Source: Flavobacterium sp. (GTDB lineage Bacteria > Bacteroidota > Bacteroidia > Flavobacteriales > Flavobacteriaceae). Taken from it: DNA of 64,000 nucleotides. A program made the translations under genes and the position numbers. The notes beneath the pieces are model-generated. The model was not told the origin of the DNA. It saw only the letters and a program-made list of their open reading frames with translations, and made no database searches. How positions within the stretch are numbered: the first letter of the stretch is position 1; each line of letters opens with the position of its first letter. This document shows, in pieces, positions 9,885 to 18,634 of the stretch. Where the stretch lies: assembly GCA_023251135.1 (NCBI GenBank), contig JAHEZJ010000027.1:1-64000 (forward strand), in the 5' to 3' direction.

Positions 9885-10670
9885 TTAAACCCTTCTGGGA
9901 TCTCCTTTTAGATACGTTTTACTATATTTAAAATATTCGGTCGAAGTTCTTTCTCCTGCTTTGCCGTCAACTCTTAAGACACTTCCCGCGCTATTAAGAA
10001 GTTTTTGCAGCTCGGTAGCTTCGGCGGTAGCCGTTCCGGAGAAATAGCTTGTTTTGTTTCCCTGAAGTAGTATGCGTTCTACGATGTGAGGATTGGGCAG
10101 GGTAATCAAATGCTGCTCCATCATACGGCGTAACAAAACGGCAGCGCCACATTGTTTAGAAACGGCGTTTGGATCATACTTGCCATCTTGAACGTATTTG
10201 CCTTTGGTATAATGGTTGGAGTAACTCCATAAGTAAGGCGAATTAATTCCTTGTTTGTAATATCCCAATCCGTTAAATAATTCGAGTCGGTATAGAATTC
10301 CGGAAATGCTCCAATCGTTCCATGTGTTTAGTTTGTCGTAAATCAAAGCATCGTTTGCACTAACTTCCCAGGTAAAGGGCGGTTTTCCCACTTTCGGGCG
10401 TCCTGCGGGAACCTGAACGGTACGATTGGTAAGCGGATCACCGTTGTGCAAGTGCCTGTCGAACCTTAAACTTCCTTCCATACAATGTATAATTGCGATG
10501 ATATACCAGGGAATATTCAGGGGATTGCCTACGGATTGATACCTGGTTTTATTCTCGACTATTTTTGCTACAAGTGCATCAATTTCAGGATACTTAGCTG
10601 CTTTTATGATACAGCTGGCAAATAGTTTCTCGTAATTGGTCTTTTTGTCTTCGGATACTGTTGTTGCCAT
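9885..10670 (-). CDS. Lysozyme-like protein with peptidoglycan-binding-like tail
   Basis: A 261-residue protein without signal peptide. The first 200 residues resemble a muramidase-like family recognisable by MEGSLRFDRHLHNGDPLT followed by VPAGRP; E65 is a candidate catalytic acid. The C-terminal 60 residues (from about TATEATELQKLLNSAG to the end) look like a peptidoglycan-binding type 1 repeat ending LKVDG-like (VLRVDGKAGERT). A wall-degrading enzyme without export signal would have to act after lysis, be carried by another route, or work as a prophage or toxin-type lysin. No phage genes are adjacent. The family assignment is from memory of the motif and should be checked by profile search. 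Confidence 0.6.
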   Translation of the reverse strand: MATTVSEDKKTNYEKLFASCIIKAAKYPEIDALVAKIVENKTRYQSVGNPLNIPWYIIAIIHCMEGSLRFDRHLHNGDPLTNRTVQVPAGRPKVGKPPFTWEVSANDALIYDKLNTWNDWSISGILYRLELFNGLGYYKQGINSPYLWSYSNHYTKGKYVQDGKYDPNAVSKQCGAAVLLRRMMEQHLITLPNPHIVERILLQGNKTSYFSGTATAEATELQKLLNSAGSVLRVDGKAGERTSTEYFKYSKTYLKGDPRRV

Positions 10671-11308
10671 GATAGTTTGTTATAATTAGGAATTAATTTG
10701 GTGTACTTTTCAAAAATGGATAAGCTTTTATTTAACCTGTTGGATTCAATTAGTGGTAACAAATAGGGAGGCAGGTTTTTCGACTAAGGCATTTAAAAGG
10801 GTAAGGTGAAGGTTAAATAAATGCGTTTTGTTATGAGGCGTAAAATTTATTTTCCGCGTGTAAGCCTAGTATTGTTTTTGGTGACAATCAGGGAGTTAAA
10901 TTTGGATACTGTAAAATTAGTTAAAAAAAGTATTGCTGGTTTTAACGCATTAAAAAACAGGTATTTATACGGTTTCTTTGGAAGGCTAATTTGGAGAAGA
11001 AATAGTAGCCGCGGGATAGAATCTTTCAACACAAAATGCGATTGGGCAGTTAGGAGAATTAGCCTGCGTAAAAAATGATATAAAATTGTGCAAAACAAAA
11101 GAGAATTAGTCGCTTGTATTTTTCAAAAGGGGCAAAGCTTTCGGCTAATAGAATCGTAACCCTTTCAAAAGGATTTAGTTAGTGTATTCGTAACATTTTT
11201 TGATAAAAAGTGAGAAGTAAAAAACAATTATGGGTTGATTTTTATAGATTTGTAGAATCAATTTATTCCCAAAAATGGATTGGGGAGCAATTATAAAACT
11301 TTAAGACA
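10671..11308. other. Gene-free stretch with one possible promoter box
   Basis: These 638 bases hold only short overlapping open frames on both strands with no recognisable motif, so none is called. TAGATTTG at 11245-11252 fits the -7 consensus for the plus-strand gene starting at 11309; no well-spaced TTG is seen. A short repeat-like stretch (ctttcaaaagg, near 11160) shows nothing further. Confidence 0.5.
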
Positions 11309-11944
11309 ATGAAAGCTGTTACTTCACTATTTTTACTTTTAATATTTGCCAGTCCAAATTCTTATTCACAATTAAGTTCAGATAAAATATTCGAAAGTTT
11401 TAAGCAGGGAGAGCGTACCAATTGTTCGTCGATTGCTTTTATTAAAGCTTCTCTAAATGTTTACGGACTGGACAATTTGTTTGTAAATGAAAAGATGGCG
11501 GACAACTCACATAAGATTACTTTAAAAAATAATGCATCCTTTTATCTGAAAGAGGATGAATTAACGAAAGCCACAGTATCTGCTGGTTTTATTTATATCA
11601 AAGACAATTGCGAGAGCGAACAAATTACAGATTATGCCGTACTGACTTATGCGGTAATGGCAAAATACAAGCAAATTATTGATAAGATCACCACTTTTGA
11701 TGAAGCATTGGAGGATTTAGAAGACGGTTCGGTACACACGCCTACAATTTATAAATATTTAGGATTTAAAGAAGGCAAACAAGTTCAAAAGTTAAAGCGA
11801 CAGTCGGGAAGTGAATTTTGCGGAGTTGTTGCCTGGTCTACGGCTCATGCCGTTTTTGTTTGTGAAGATTTTATGGACTATTACGGCAATAAAAAAAGTA
11901 TCTGGATCAAGTATCCGGGACGTTTTAGGGTAATTAAATCATAA
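11309..11944 (+). CDS. Secreted protein, possible papain-like cysteine peptidase
   Basis: A 211-residue protein with a clear signal peptide ending near NSYSQ. I do not recognise the family with certainty. The mature protein starts with ERTNCSSIAFIKASL, a Cys at the head of a helix, and later has WSTAHAVFVCE, a His at the start of a strand. This Cys-His layout recalls papain-fold peptidases (calpain-like or C39-like), but a third catalytic residue is not obvious. The gene stands alone on the plus strand between gene-free stretches. The protease idea is an inference from two motifs only. Confidence 0.5.
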   Translation: MKAVTSLFLLLIFASPNSYSQLSSDKIFESFKQGERTNCSSIAFIKASLNVYGLDNLFVNEKMADNSHKITLKNNASFYLKEDELTKATVSAGFIYIKDNCESEQITDYAVLTYAVMAKYKQIIDKITTFDEALEDLEDGSVHTPTIYKYLGFKEGKQVQKLKRQSGSEFCGVVAWSTAHAVFVCEDFMDYYGNKKSIWIKYPGRFRVIKS

Positions 11945-12098
11945 AACGAGAGACAAATTGCTGTAAAATTTCAGCATTTTTCAAAATTACAACAGATCGC
12001 CACCTCAATAAAACAGGGCTTACAGCACCTCAGAATTGTCTTATAGATTGATATAATGCAAATTGTTAAAATTTTAAAAAAAAAAGGAATCATTAAAC

Positions 12099-12128
12099 TT
12101 GCGGCTTAAGTTAAATTGTATACTTTTG
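12099..12128 (+). promoter_or_regulatory. Bacteroidota-type promoter (TTG, 19 bp, TACTTTTG)
   Basis: TTG at 12099-12101 and TACTTTTG at 12121-12128 match both boxes of the flavobacterial promoter at accepted spacing. It lies 30 bases before the ATG at 12159. It also shows that an in-frame codon at 12099 cannot be the true start, since it lies within the promoter. Confidence 0.65.
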
Positions 12129-12158
12129 TTTTCCTCAACAACCAATTACATTAACAAA

Positions 12159-12605
12159 ATGAAAAATAGTATTATTTTAGTAAGTTTCTTTTTCTTTCTT
12201 GCAACTGGCGCTATTTCAGCACAGGCGAAGAATGCTCCAAGAAGTATAATCAGTACAACAGCTATTATCCGCAAGTACCATGATCAAAAAGAATTGAGTG
12301 GTATGCAAAAAGGAGAACTTTTGGAATTATACATTGAGCGTATTAAAGTTTTAGTTAAAACACTTCCATACATCGCTTTGGTTACAAAACCAGGTGTAAC
12401 AATGGCTGACTTAGGTATTCCGGACGATAGTGAACACAAAAAAGTATTAGACGGTCAAGCCGAAGGAACAACAACATTTTTGGATACAACTGTAGATTTC
12501 CAAAGAAAAATGATGCCTTACTCAGATAAAGGAAATTTAATTGCTGCAATTTTATTTTACGAAAGCACATTAAAATCATTACACGAGTTTAACGACATTA
12601 ACTAG
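12159..12605 (+). CDS. Secreted protein of unknown function
   Basis: A 148-residue protein with a signal peptide (cleavage near AISAQ). The start at 12159 is chosen because it begins the signal sequence and follows a two-box promoter. The mature part is mostly helical: KGELLELYIERIKVLV, a loop with VTMADLGIPDDSEH, then VDFQRKMMPYSDK and a final helix AAILFYESTLKSLHEF. I do not recognise the family. It is a single-gene unit with its own promoter and terminator, so it is probably well expressed. Confidence 0.75.
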   Translation: MKNSIILVSFFFFLATGAISAQAKNAPRSIISTTAIIRKYHDQKELSGMQKGELLELYIERIKVLVKTLPYIALVTKPGVTMADLGIPDDSEHKKVLDGQAEGTTTFLDTTVDFQRKMMPYSDKGNLIAAILFYESTLKSLHEFNDIN

Positions 12606-12637
12606 TGTAAATAAGGATTCATTCCACAAAAAAATAG

Positions 12638-12673
12638 AAACCTCCAAAGTCATTTGATTTTGGAGGTTTTTTT
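12638..12673 (+). terminator. Intrinsic terminator
   Basis: An 11-bp stem AAACCTCCAAA / TTTGGAGGTTT followed by a T run, 33 bases after the stop codon of the secreted protein gene. An A run on the other side allows it to act also for the minus-strand methyltransferase gene that ends at 12690. Confidence 0.8.
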
Positions 12674-12689
12674 ATTTGATAGAGTTGAG

Positions 12690-13268
12690 TCACAGGTCAG
12701 ATTTTACTTTGAAGAGATAAAGGTGCCAGGAAATTTTGTCAGACTGTAGTACGAGTTCATTTTGCACTAATTCATATTGATTGCATAACAGGCTTATAAT
12801 ATCATTACTAATTGAATTACTATAAAGAGAAACAATAAGATAGTCGCTATCCGTATTCGTAACAAATCTGGACACCAGATGTTTTGGGTTTTCCAAATAA
12901 TAGAGCACTTCATTAAAGATTATGATATCATAGGGTTCATTGGTATTGAATTGAGTAAGATCGGCAGTTTGAAAAGAGGAGTTTATAAAATTTTGCGCTT
13001 TGGCTCTGTTAATAGCAGTGAAAGATAAATCAACACCCAATATTGTTGAATAATCGGACTCCTTGAGATAAGAGTTAAGTGCTCCGAACCCGCAACCCAG
13101 ATCTAATATTTTGGGTTGTTTTATAGTAGAGGCTTTGATAAACTCAATAATTTTTTCGTATCGCTCTTTTTCATCTTTCATGTAGTCCCATTTGCCTATG
13201 GCGTATTTATAATTCCAACTACATTTTTTCCTGAATTTTTCTAACCGTTTACTAAAATTCAACTTCAT
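12690..13268 (-). CDS. Class I SAM-dependent methyltransferase
   Basis: A 192-residue Rossmann-fold methyltransferase. Motif I is ILDLGCGFGALNSYL (SAM-binding glycine loop), followed by the acidic end of strand 2 (LGVDLSFTAI) and a motif IV-like stretch IIIFNEVLYYLENP. It lacks extra domains that would tell the substrate. The N-terminal stretch WNYKYAIGKWDYMKDEKERYEKI resembles the lead helix of NodS-like/UbiG-like small-molecule methylases. The gene stands alone, with gene-free DNA upstream and a shared terminator downstream. Substrate unknown. Confidence 0.85.
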   Translation of the reverse strand: MKLNFSKRLEKFRKKCSWNYKYAIGKWDYMKDEKERYEKIIEFIKASTIKQPKILDLGCGFGALNSYLKESDYSTILGVDLSFTAINRAKAQNFINSSFQTADLTQFNTNEPYDIIIFNEVLYYLENPKHLVSRFVTNTDSDYLIVSLYSNSISNDIISLLCNQYELVQNELVLQSDKISWHLYLFKVKSDL

Positions 13269-13844
13269 TTTTATGTTTTTTCGATTTTTAAGGTGATTCT
13301 ATTTTGATAAAAGTCCAATGTCAAATACTTTAAAAAGATGAACGATAAACGAACAAATTAATAAGAGTTAACTGAAATCGAATAAAGTTACTGTTCTTTT
13401 TATTTGCTTGTATGCTAGTGTAATAAAAGAATCTTTATTTGTAGTATCTGATTTATAGAGCTACTACATTTGGAAGGATTGGGAAATTCCGTTGCCTTTA
13501 CTAGAGTAATTCTTCTAGTACTACGATAAGATTGATATTCTATTATTTCTATGTTTTTTACCCACAAAACAGGTATTACTACTTGTCTTCAATCGCTATA
13601 AATTAGGTTACTTTACAATCTTGTAAGAAATTAACTGATAAAGATTTAGAGCCTTGGAAATCGCTCTGAACACCTTTTCAACAGGATGATTTGGTTTTAA
13701 TCGAACAGTAAATTGCCCCGTATTTTACATTCAATAAAGATGGGCTTGAAAGGGTTTTTACAGAGAAAAAAAGCTTTGAGCGGGTAGGAGAATGAGAGGC
13801 AGATTTTTGAATACACAACTTATTAACGCTAAAAAAAGAATATT
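13269..13844. other. Gene-free stretch
   Basis: These 576 bases between divergent genes have no credible open frame, no two-box promoter I can see and no clear repeat. Short fragments resembling coding DNA around 13640-13740 are interrupted in every frame. Confidence 0.5.
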
Positions 13845-15413
13845 ATGTTAAAACGCAAAGACCTCGAAGAAGGAGGGAATTTAAATCAGCTCACGGCTGA
13901 TTTTGCTCAAAAGGCAAATGAAGCGGTATTTGAAGCTCTTCAGGAAGAAGAAGGAATATTACACAAGCTGCTGTCCAAGTATCAAAAAGTTCTGATTGAA
14001 GATCCGATCCGACCTTTTTATGAAGAAAACCTGCAAACCATTGTAAAGAACGTTGATTACGGTATTTTAAGAGTATTAGAAGGCACCTGGGTAAGCTACA
14101 ACAATAACAATGACAACCAGACTCAGAAAAAATTAATAGGCAGCGGTATTCATACCACCATCATGCCTTCGCCTGGTACAGGTGCAGGAACCATTCCGGG
14201 AAAATACAGCTTTGAATGTGAAGAATACATCGAAAAACTGACTTTTAATCTGGTACCCGGAGGCGTTCGCAACCGTGGAGGTGCAAATGAGCAGTTTTGT
14301 GGAGCAGTAAAATACGAGCAAAGTATTAAAAGCGTAAACAGCATACCTGGGCAGGATTCTTTATTATATACCCCAATTCACGAAGAGAACGGTATGTATT
14401 TATGGTTGAGTGATATCTTTAATTATGCGGCAACGGATAAAACGATTAAAGAAGATCGCGGTGTACATGCGGTATCACCAAATAACCCGCACAAAGATTT
14501 ATACAAAAGCGGATATCAGGACGAAACTCTTTTTCTAATCAAGGACGATCAGGGCAATAAAGAATATGTAACACTCGAAAACTTAAACGGGCGTAAGTAC
14601 TATGAGATTATTGCTTCTAAAGAACTAAAAGCAGGAGCGGGCCAAACCGGACCTTACTTTATACCCGATTACTCGATTTCCCGAAGTGGCGTAATTCCGC
14701 ATGGAAGTACAATCACTTTATTAGGAGATTTAACGCGCGGTAAAAAAGGCTATTTAACCAAAGGAGCGCCAGAGTTTCCCGAAGGATTTGCAGCCTGGGA
14801 CTATAACCATCTTTCCATTTCGAGAACAATGGGCGGAGCCGGTGCAAGCACAGACCCGATAAATCTTGATGCACCGCCACCACCTTGGGTATTTGAGACA
14901 TTGGATGATAAAAACGATGAAGGTGAAAATAAAATTTATACTCAACGAATATTAGCTAATCATTTATATCCTTATTCGGTACGGCCGGATTTACGCCTTC
15001 GTGATACGTTGAAAGGTGAAGACGTAAGAAACCATGTATTGCTCGAATTGTCGTCCAAAAATAAAACAGGAGCACAAGGAGGGATATTAAATGTTCCGTT
15101 TGTAAATCGTTTTGTTCCTACGGTCGAAATGAACATGAGAATGTGGTTAGAAACAATTTTTGAAAATGATAAAGAAATTCTTCAGTTGCAATACGAGCAG
15201 GTTATATTTTTCGAATTTGATTTCGGAGACGACGGAGGTACCACAAGCTGGCCGCACATCCAAGTCAACACACTTCGTAAAATGGAAGATGTTTCGCCTG
15301 AACAAAAACGTTTAATCGAGGAACAATTCCCGGGTACTTATAAAGCCGGATCATCATCATCATCATCAGGATCGTCGGGGCCTGCTTCGGAATGCCCTTA
15401 TAAAAAAGAGTAA
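13845..15413 (+). CDS. Large protein with possible nitrobindin/lipocalin-like barrel
   Basis: A 522-residue protein without signal peptide or membrane helix. I cannot assign it firmly. It contains LEGTW near residue 80 and a strand-rich segment (YIEKLTFNLVPGGVRNRGG, then ENGMYLWLSDIF) typical of calycin-type barrels such as nitrobindin-like haem-binding proteins. ISRSGVIPHGSTITLLG at about residue 285 recalls the same family. The first 70 residues form helices. The C-terminus is a low-complexity linker, six TCA codons within a Ser/Gly run, ending in a cysteine tail (ECPYKKE). A haem or fatty-acid ligand is only a guess; a profile search or structure model would decide. Confidence 0.6.
   Translation: MLKRKDLEEGGNLNQLTADFAQKANEAVFEALQEEEGILHKLLSKYQKVLIEDPIRPFYEENLQTIVKNVDYGILRVLEGTWVSYNNNNDNQTQKKLIGSGIHTTIMPSPGTGAGTIPGKYSFECEEYIEKLTFNLVPGGVRNRGGANEQFCGAVKYEQSIKSVNSIPGQDSLLYTPIHEENGMYLWLSDIFNYAATDKTIKEDRGVHAVSPNNPHKDLYKSGYQDETLFLIKDDQGNKEYVTLENLNGRKYYEIIASKELKAGAGQTGPYFIPDYSISRSGVIPHGSTITLLGDLTRGKKGYLTKGAPEFPEGFAAWDYNHLSISRTMGGAGASTDPINLDAPPPPWVFETLDDKNDEGENKIYTQRILANHLYPYSVRPDLRLRDTLKGEDVRNHVLLELSSKNKTGAQGGILNVPFVNRFVPTVEMNMRMWLETIFENDKEILQLQYEQVIFFEFDFGDDGGTTSWPHIQVNTLRKMEDVSPEQKRLIEEQFPGTYKAGSSSSSSGSSGPASECPYKKE
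15351..15368 (+). repeat. (TCA)6 microsatellite inside a coding region
   Basis: Six tandem TCA codons encode part of a serine linker near the C-terminus of the 522-residue protein. As a trinucleotide tract it can change length without shifting frame. Confidence 0.9.
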
Positions 15414-15439
15414 ACAAGAAACAACAATCTTTTAAACTG

Positions 15440-15474
15440 CCCCAAAAAAGTTAAATACTGTTTTGGGGTATTTT
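15440..15474 (+). terminator. Probable intrinsic terminator
   Basis: CCCCAAAA and TTTTGGGG form an 8-bp stem with a 13-base loop followed by a T-rich stretch, 27 bases after the stop codon of the upstream gene. Confidence 0.6.
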
Positions 15475-15686
15475 ATGGAAAGAAAAACAATTGTATGTTA
15501 AAGCTTACTATGAAAAAAAAAGCTCTAATTCAGAGTTTAAGTGTAGAATCAGTTTTGAAGTTTTGGTTTGGGACTTGACAAATTAAGCAGTAAGTTTATC
15601 ATTTAAAAATGGACTTATTAAAAAGCGGTTATTAATATAGGGTTACTTAAAAGAATAACGGCAAAAACTATGAATGCGATTACAAA

Positions 15687-16730
15687 ATGAAAAAACTTTT
15701 TCTTATCATAATTATATTTTTCTTTAATAATAATTATGGACAAATTAAGCTTTCAGAAATACCGGGATATTGGATAAAGAGCAAAGCAGAAATGAAAGAT
15801 GGGAGTGATCTTTTAGACCGATTTGTAAATGATTTTAGTCATATAGAGTATAGGATTGATCAAAATAGATTATGTATGAATTCAAGCCCAGTTTATCGCA
15901 CTAGAGAGACTTGCTTGTCTTTTAATTTGATAGATAATTTAATGAAGACATCTCAATATTCAGGATTTATCATTGAAAAAGTAACCAATGATACTTTAAT
16001 CTTGTCTGAAAAAATTGATGGATTGGAAGATGCGAAACTAAAGAGATTATATTTTATCAAACAAGAAGTGTTAGTTTCCAGATTTAAAGAAGAAAATTTG
16101 GGTGAAAAAAGTATAGTTGCTTCAAAATTATTCACACCAAAAAGCAATGAAAGTATTGAAATTGATTTAAATAAAGCATTTAAAAACAATTATTCGAATT
16201 TTGAATTAGTAGGGAATTTTAAAATTTATCCTGCACAAAAAAAAATAAAGACTGAGATAACATTTTCAACACAAAATGATTCATCAAGGATAAGAATAGT
16301 AAAACGAGTTATTGATCGTTCCTTCGAAAAATGGGATCTTAAAGATTTTCAGGATTATGAATCTATTGAAATTCCATTTGTGTTAAAAAGTAAAATCACA
16401 AAAAATTATCGGGGAATTTCAGTAATATTTTTTACAGATGATTTAACTGAATTTGATCGGTTATATGGGACAAGCATGGATGATCTTAAGAGATCTTCGG
16501 ATTGTTTTAATAAAGGATTAATTGCTTATCAGGAAAAGAGGTATCCAGAGTCTATTGTTTATTTTACGGAATCATATAAATCTAATCCTAAAAACATAGA
16601 CGCTTTGTATAATAAAGCAGTTGCATATTTTGAATCTGGAGATAAGAAAAATGCCTGTCAAGTGTGGTTAGAACTTTCTATATTAGGTCAGGTAGATGCA
16701 AAAAAAATATTTTTGGAGAATTGTAATTGA
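15687..16730 (+). CDS. Secreted protein with C-terminal TPR repeats
   Basis: A 347-residue protein with a signal peptide (ends near NNYGQ). The first part has IPGYWIKSKAEM and strand-rich segments like a lipocalin-type fold. The middle (LFTPKSNESIEIDLNKAF to EIPFVLKSKI) resembles the TonB C-terminal-like or repeat linker region seen in some Bacteroidota exported proteins. Residues ~275-345 form about two TPR units (CFNKGLIAYQEKRYPESIVY, ALYNKAVAYFESGDKKNA). Function unknown; TPRs suggest protein contacts in the envelope. It is a lone plus-strand gene with a terminator behind it and AT-rich composition. Confidence 0.7.
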   Translation: MKKLFLIIIIFFFNNNYGQIKLSEIPGYWIKSKAEMKDGSDLLDRFVNDFSHIEYRIDQNRLCMNSSPVYRTRETCLSFNLIDNLMKTSQYSGFIIEKVTNDTLILSEKIDGLEDAKLKRLYFIKQEVLVSRFKEENLGEKSIVASKLFTPKSNESIEIDLNKAFKNNYSNFELVGNFKIYPAQKKIKTEITFSTQNDSSRIRIVKRVIDRSFEKWDLKDFQDYESIEIPFVLKSKITKNYRGISVIFFTDDLTEFDRLYGTSMDDLKRSSDCFNKGLIAYQEKRYPESIVYFTESYKSNPKNIDALYNKAVAYFESGDKKNACQVWLELSILGQVDAKKIFLENCN

Positions 16731-16884
16731 TAGAATAATGATAATTTTAGAACAATTTGTATGTTCGTCCGCTTCCCCAAATGTTTCGTATAAAAATTGA
16801 TGTAAATAAAATATTGAATAGACAAGGAAGAATAAAAAGGAAAACCGTAATTAGTAAATAATTCCTTTGAGTTGCTTGGACTAT

Positions 16885-16920
16885 AAAAATCAAGTAGAAA
16901 CACTTGATTTTTATGTTTTT
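16885..16920 (+). terminator. Intrinsic terminator overlapping the next promoter
   Basis: An 11-bp stem AAAAATCAAGT / ACTTGATTTTT with a six-base loop and T run. Its right arm contains the TTG box of the promoter that follows. Confidence 0.7.
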
Positions 16921-16936
16921 GGGATTGGTATATTTG
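16904..16936 (+). promoter_or_regulatory. Bacteroidota-type promoter (TTG, 22 bp, TATATTTG)
   Basis: TTG at 16904-16906 and TATATTTG at 16929-16936 fit the two-box consensus. The promoter serves the membrane protein gene starting at 17004, giving a leader of about 60 bases. Confidence 0.55.
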
Positions 16937-17003
16937 AGAAGCTTTTTTAGTTAGTAATTTCAGTCTTGATGGCAAGGCATTAACCAATTAACCGTTATAT
17001 ATC

Positions 17004-17450
17004 ATGGCAACACCTTACACAGTTGACGAAGCAGATTATCAGGCTGACTTTATAATTTCTGAAAATTATATCAAATTTACCGCTGAGTTGCTTCGGCTTT
17101 CTTTATTGGCCATTGCAGGGTTTGGGGCACTTTTCGTTGCGAAAATAAAAAATGAAGGATTAGCTGCTGAATTAGATTGTTCTAAATTTATTGTAGCCTT
17201 AGTATTTTTTGTTATTTGTTCAGGCGCTTGTCTTTGTCACAGGTATTTTGCTACAGACGTGATGAGTTGGTTTATTAGTTTATTGCGCGCTCAGAATAAT
17301 GGAAATGCGGCTAAAGCAGCTATAGAAGAAAAGGGTTTGCATCGAACATTACTGTTTTCGAGAATCTTCTTAATTCTCAGCGAAATTTCTTTTGGATTGG
17401 GGGTAATTTTTTTCTTTATCGCAATTTATAATGGTATTAAAGCTGTATGA
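17004..17450 (+). CDS. Small multi-pass membrane protein of unknown function
   Basis: A 148-residue protein with three predicted membrane helices, at about residues 30-47, 62-80 and 115-143, joined by polar loops. The layout (short N-terminus, helices, cytosolic link with AAKAAIEEKGLHRT) recalls small helical membrane proteins of the SLATT or DUF type found beside conflict systems, but no signature is definite. It lies tail to tail with the six-gene caspase-containing operon, with a hairpin repeat between them. A functional link to that operon is possible but has no direct support beyond proximity. Confidence 0.65.
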   Translation: MATPYTVDEADYQADFIISENYIKFTAELLRLSLLAIAGFGALFVAKIKNEGLAAELDCSKFIVALVFFVICSGACLCHRYFATDVMSWFISLLRAQNNGNAAKAAIEEKGLHRTLLFSRIFLILSEISFGLGVIFFFIAIYNGIKAV

Positions 17451-17467
17451 TTGTGAGTTATCTTAAA

Positions 17468-17514
17468 ACATAGAAACATAGAGTATTTTCAAAAAACATC
17501 CTATGTTCCTATGT
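17468..17514. repeat. Inverted repeat, copy 1 of the CATAGAAACATAG element
   Basis: ACATAGAAACATAG (17468-17481) faces CTATGTTCCTATGT (17501-17514), 13 of 14 positions paired, with a 19-base loop. A near-identical element lies at 19796-19845. Between convergent genes it could act as a bidirectional terminator. Confidence 0.75.
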
Positions 17515-17548
17515 GATAAAGATTATAGTAAAAGTTTCTTTGGCAGGT

Positions 17549-18634
17549 TTATGTAATTAGTTTAGTAAAAACATTGATTACAGGGGGTCCTTCGAGTTCT
17601 TTGCTTTTAAATAAACCGGCGATTGAACCTGATGCCGCCAGAATAGTACCTGCTGACACTAGCGGAGCAGAGACTGCAATCATTATTGGTGCTAGCGATA
17701 GCGCGACACCTCCAATTCCGGTCATTATTCCGGCTTTTTCTATTATTTTTTTATAAACGTTTTTGTTTCGTTCTTCAATTAAATTTAAAACCTCCTTTTT
17801 TAATTCTTCAATATTATTTTCTGCTTTTAATGCTCCTCCAAATGTTATTCTTTTCAGGTATTCGGTATAAAAATTCTGTTGTAGCGAGATCACCTCTGCA
17901 TATTCCGTTAATGGGATGTCTAACAGGATTTGGAATTCAGCTTCATTAATTAATTTTTCGGTTAACAAACCTCCTAAAATTCCAAGATAAGCATACTCTT
18001 CGGTTGTTTTTCCCATCGCATCGGTGTGGCTTATCTGCTCTGATTTAATCCTTTCATAATTTTCAGCTGACTCTGCTATGGTATAAGGTTGAAGTTTACA
18101 AAGAGTCGTGATGGATAACATGTTTAATAAACTCATTAGTTCAACGGACATCGTTGTTTTTTCAGCAGTCTCGGCGATAATTTTTTTTGAATCGGCATTC
18201 CAGCTAAAAGGGTTTGGAATGATAACAAAGCGTCCTTTCTTAGCCAGTTCAAGAGCCAAAACCAGATTAGAACTTATACTGCCCAGGTACGGGATATCAA
18301 TTTGATCTAAGGGTTTCTTATTGATAATTCTTTCAAAGAGGTAGTCTATAATCACGACACGATCGCCTAGTAAATAGCCAGTTTTTAGGGCTAAATCAAA
18401 ATCAGTAACCGATCCAAAAAGTCCCAGTTGAATTTTTGCATCTTCTTTGTTTTTTAAAAGGGTAATGGCAGATTCTGAGTGTTTCCAAACTTCCTGTAAG
18501 TCCGTTTTTAAATTTTCTAAATCTTCAGGTTGAATGTAATCCGGAAAGAATAAAGCATCTCCATTGACGATTTCAATTTTTAGATTTTTTTGCAGTGCCG
18601 TAATATAGTTTATGGTAAAATAGTTATAGTTCAT
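17549..18634 (-). CDS. Last gene of caspase operon; C-terminal membrane-inserting segment
   Basis: A 361-residue protein I cannot assign. Residues 1-290 look soluble and mainly helical, with an alpha/beta-like stretch near VVIIDYLFERI and GRFVIIPNPFSW. The C-terminal part (about 298-345, GIMTGIGGVALSLAPIMIA and the Gly/Ala/Ser-rich residues after it) is hydrophobic enough for one or two membrane spans. That layout suits a membrane-acting effector with an N-terminal control domain, but this is inference. Its start overlaps the stop of the upstream gene by four bases (ATGA), so it is translationally coupled to the helical pair. Confidence 0.7.
   Translation of the reverse strand: MNYNYFTINYITALQKNLKIEIVNGDALFFPDYIQPEDLENLKTDLQEVWKHSESAITLLKNKEDAKIQLGLFGSVTDFDLALKTGYLLGDRVVIIDYLFERIINKKPLDQIDIPYLGSISSNLVLALELAKKGRFVIIPNPFSWNADSKKIIAETAEKTTMSVELMSLLNMLSITTLCKLQPYTIAESAENYERIKSEQISHTDAMGKTTEEYAYLGILGGLLTEKLINEAEFQILLDIPLTEYAEVISLQQNFYTEYLKRITFGGALKAENNIEELKKEVLNLIEERNKNVYKKIIEKAGIMTGIGGVALSLAPIMIAVSAPLVSAGTILAASGSIAGLFKSKELEGPPVINVFTKLIT

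Noticed and set aside
10821..11098. Overlapping open frames of about 85 codons on both strands
   Set aside because: They mirror each other, show no family motif, signal peptide or ribosome-binding site, and lie in AT-rich gene-free DNA.
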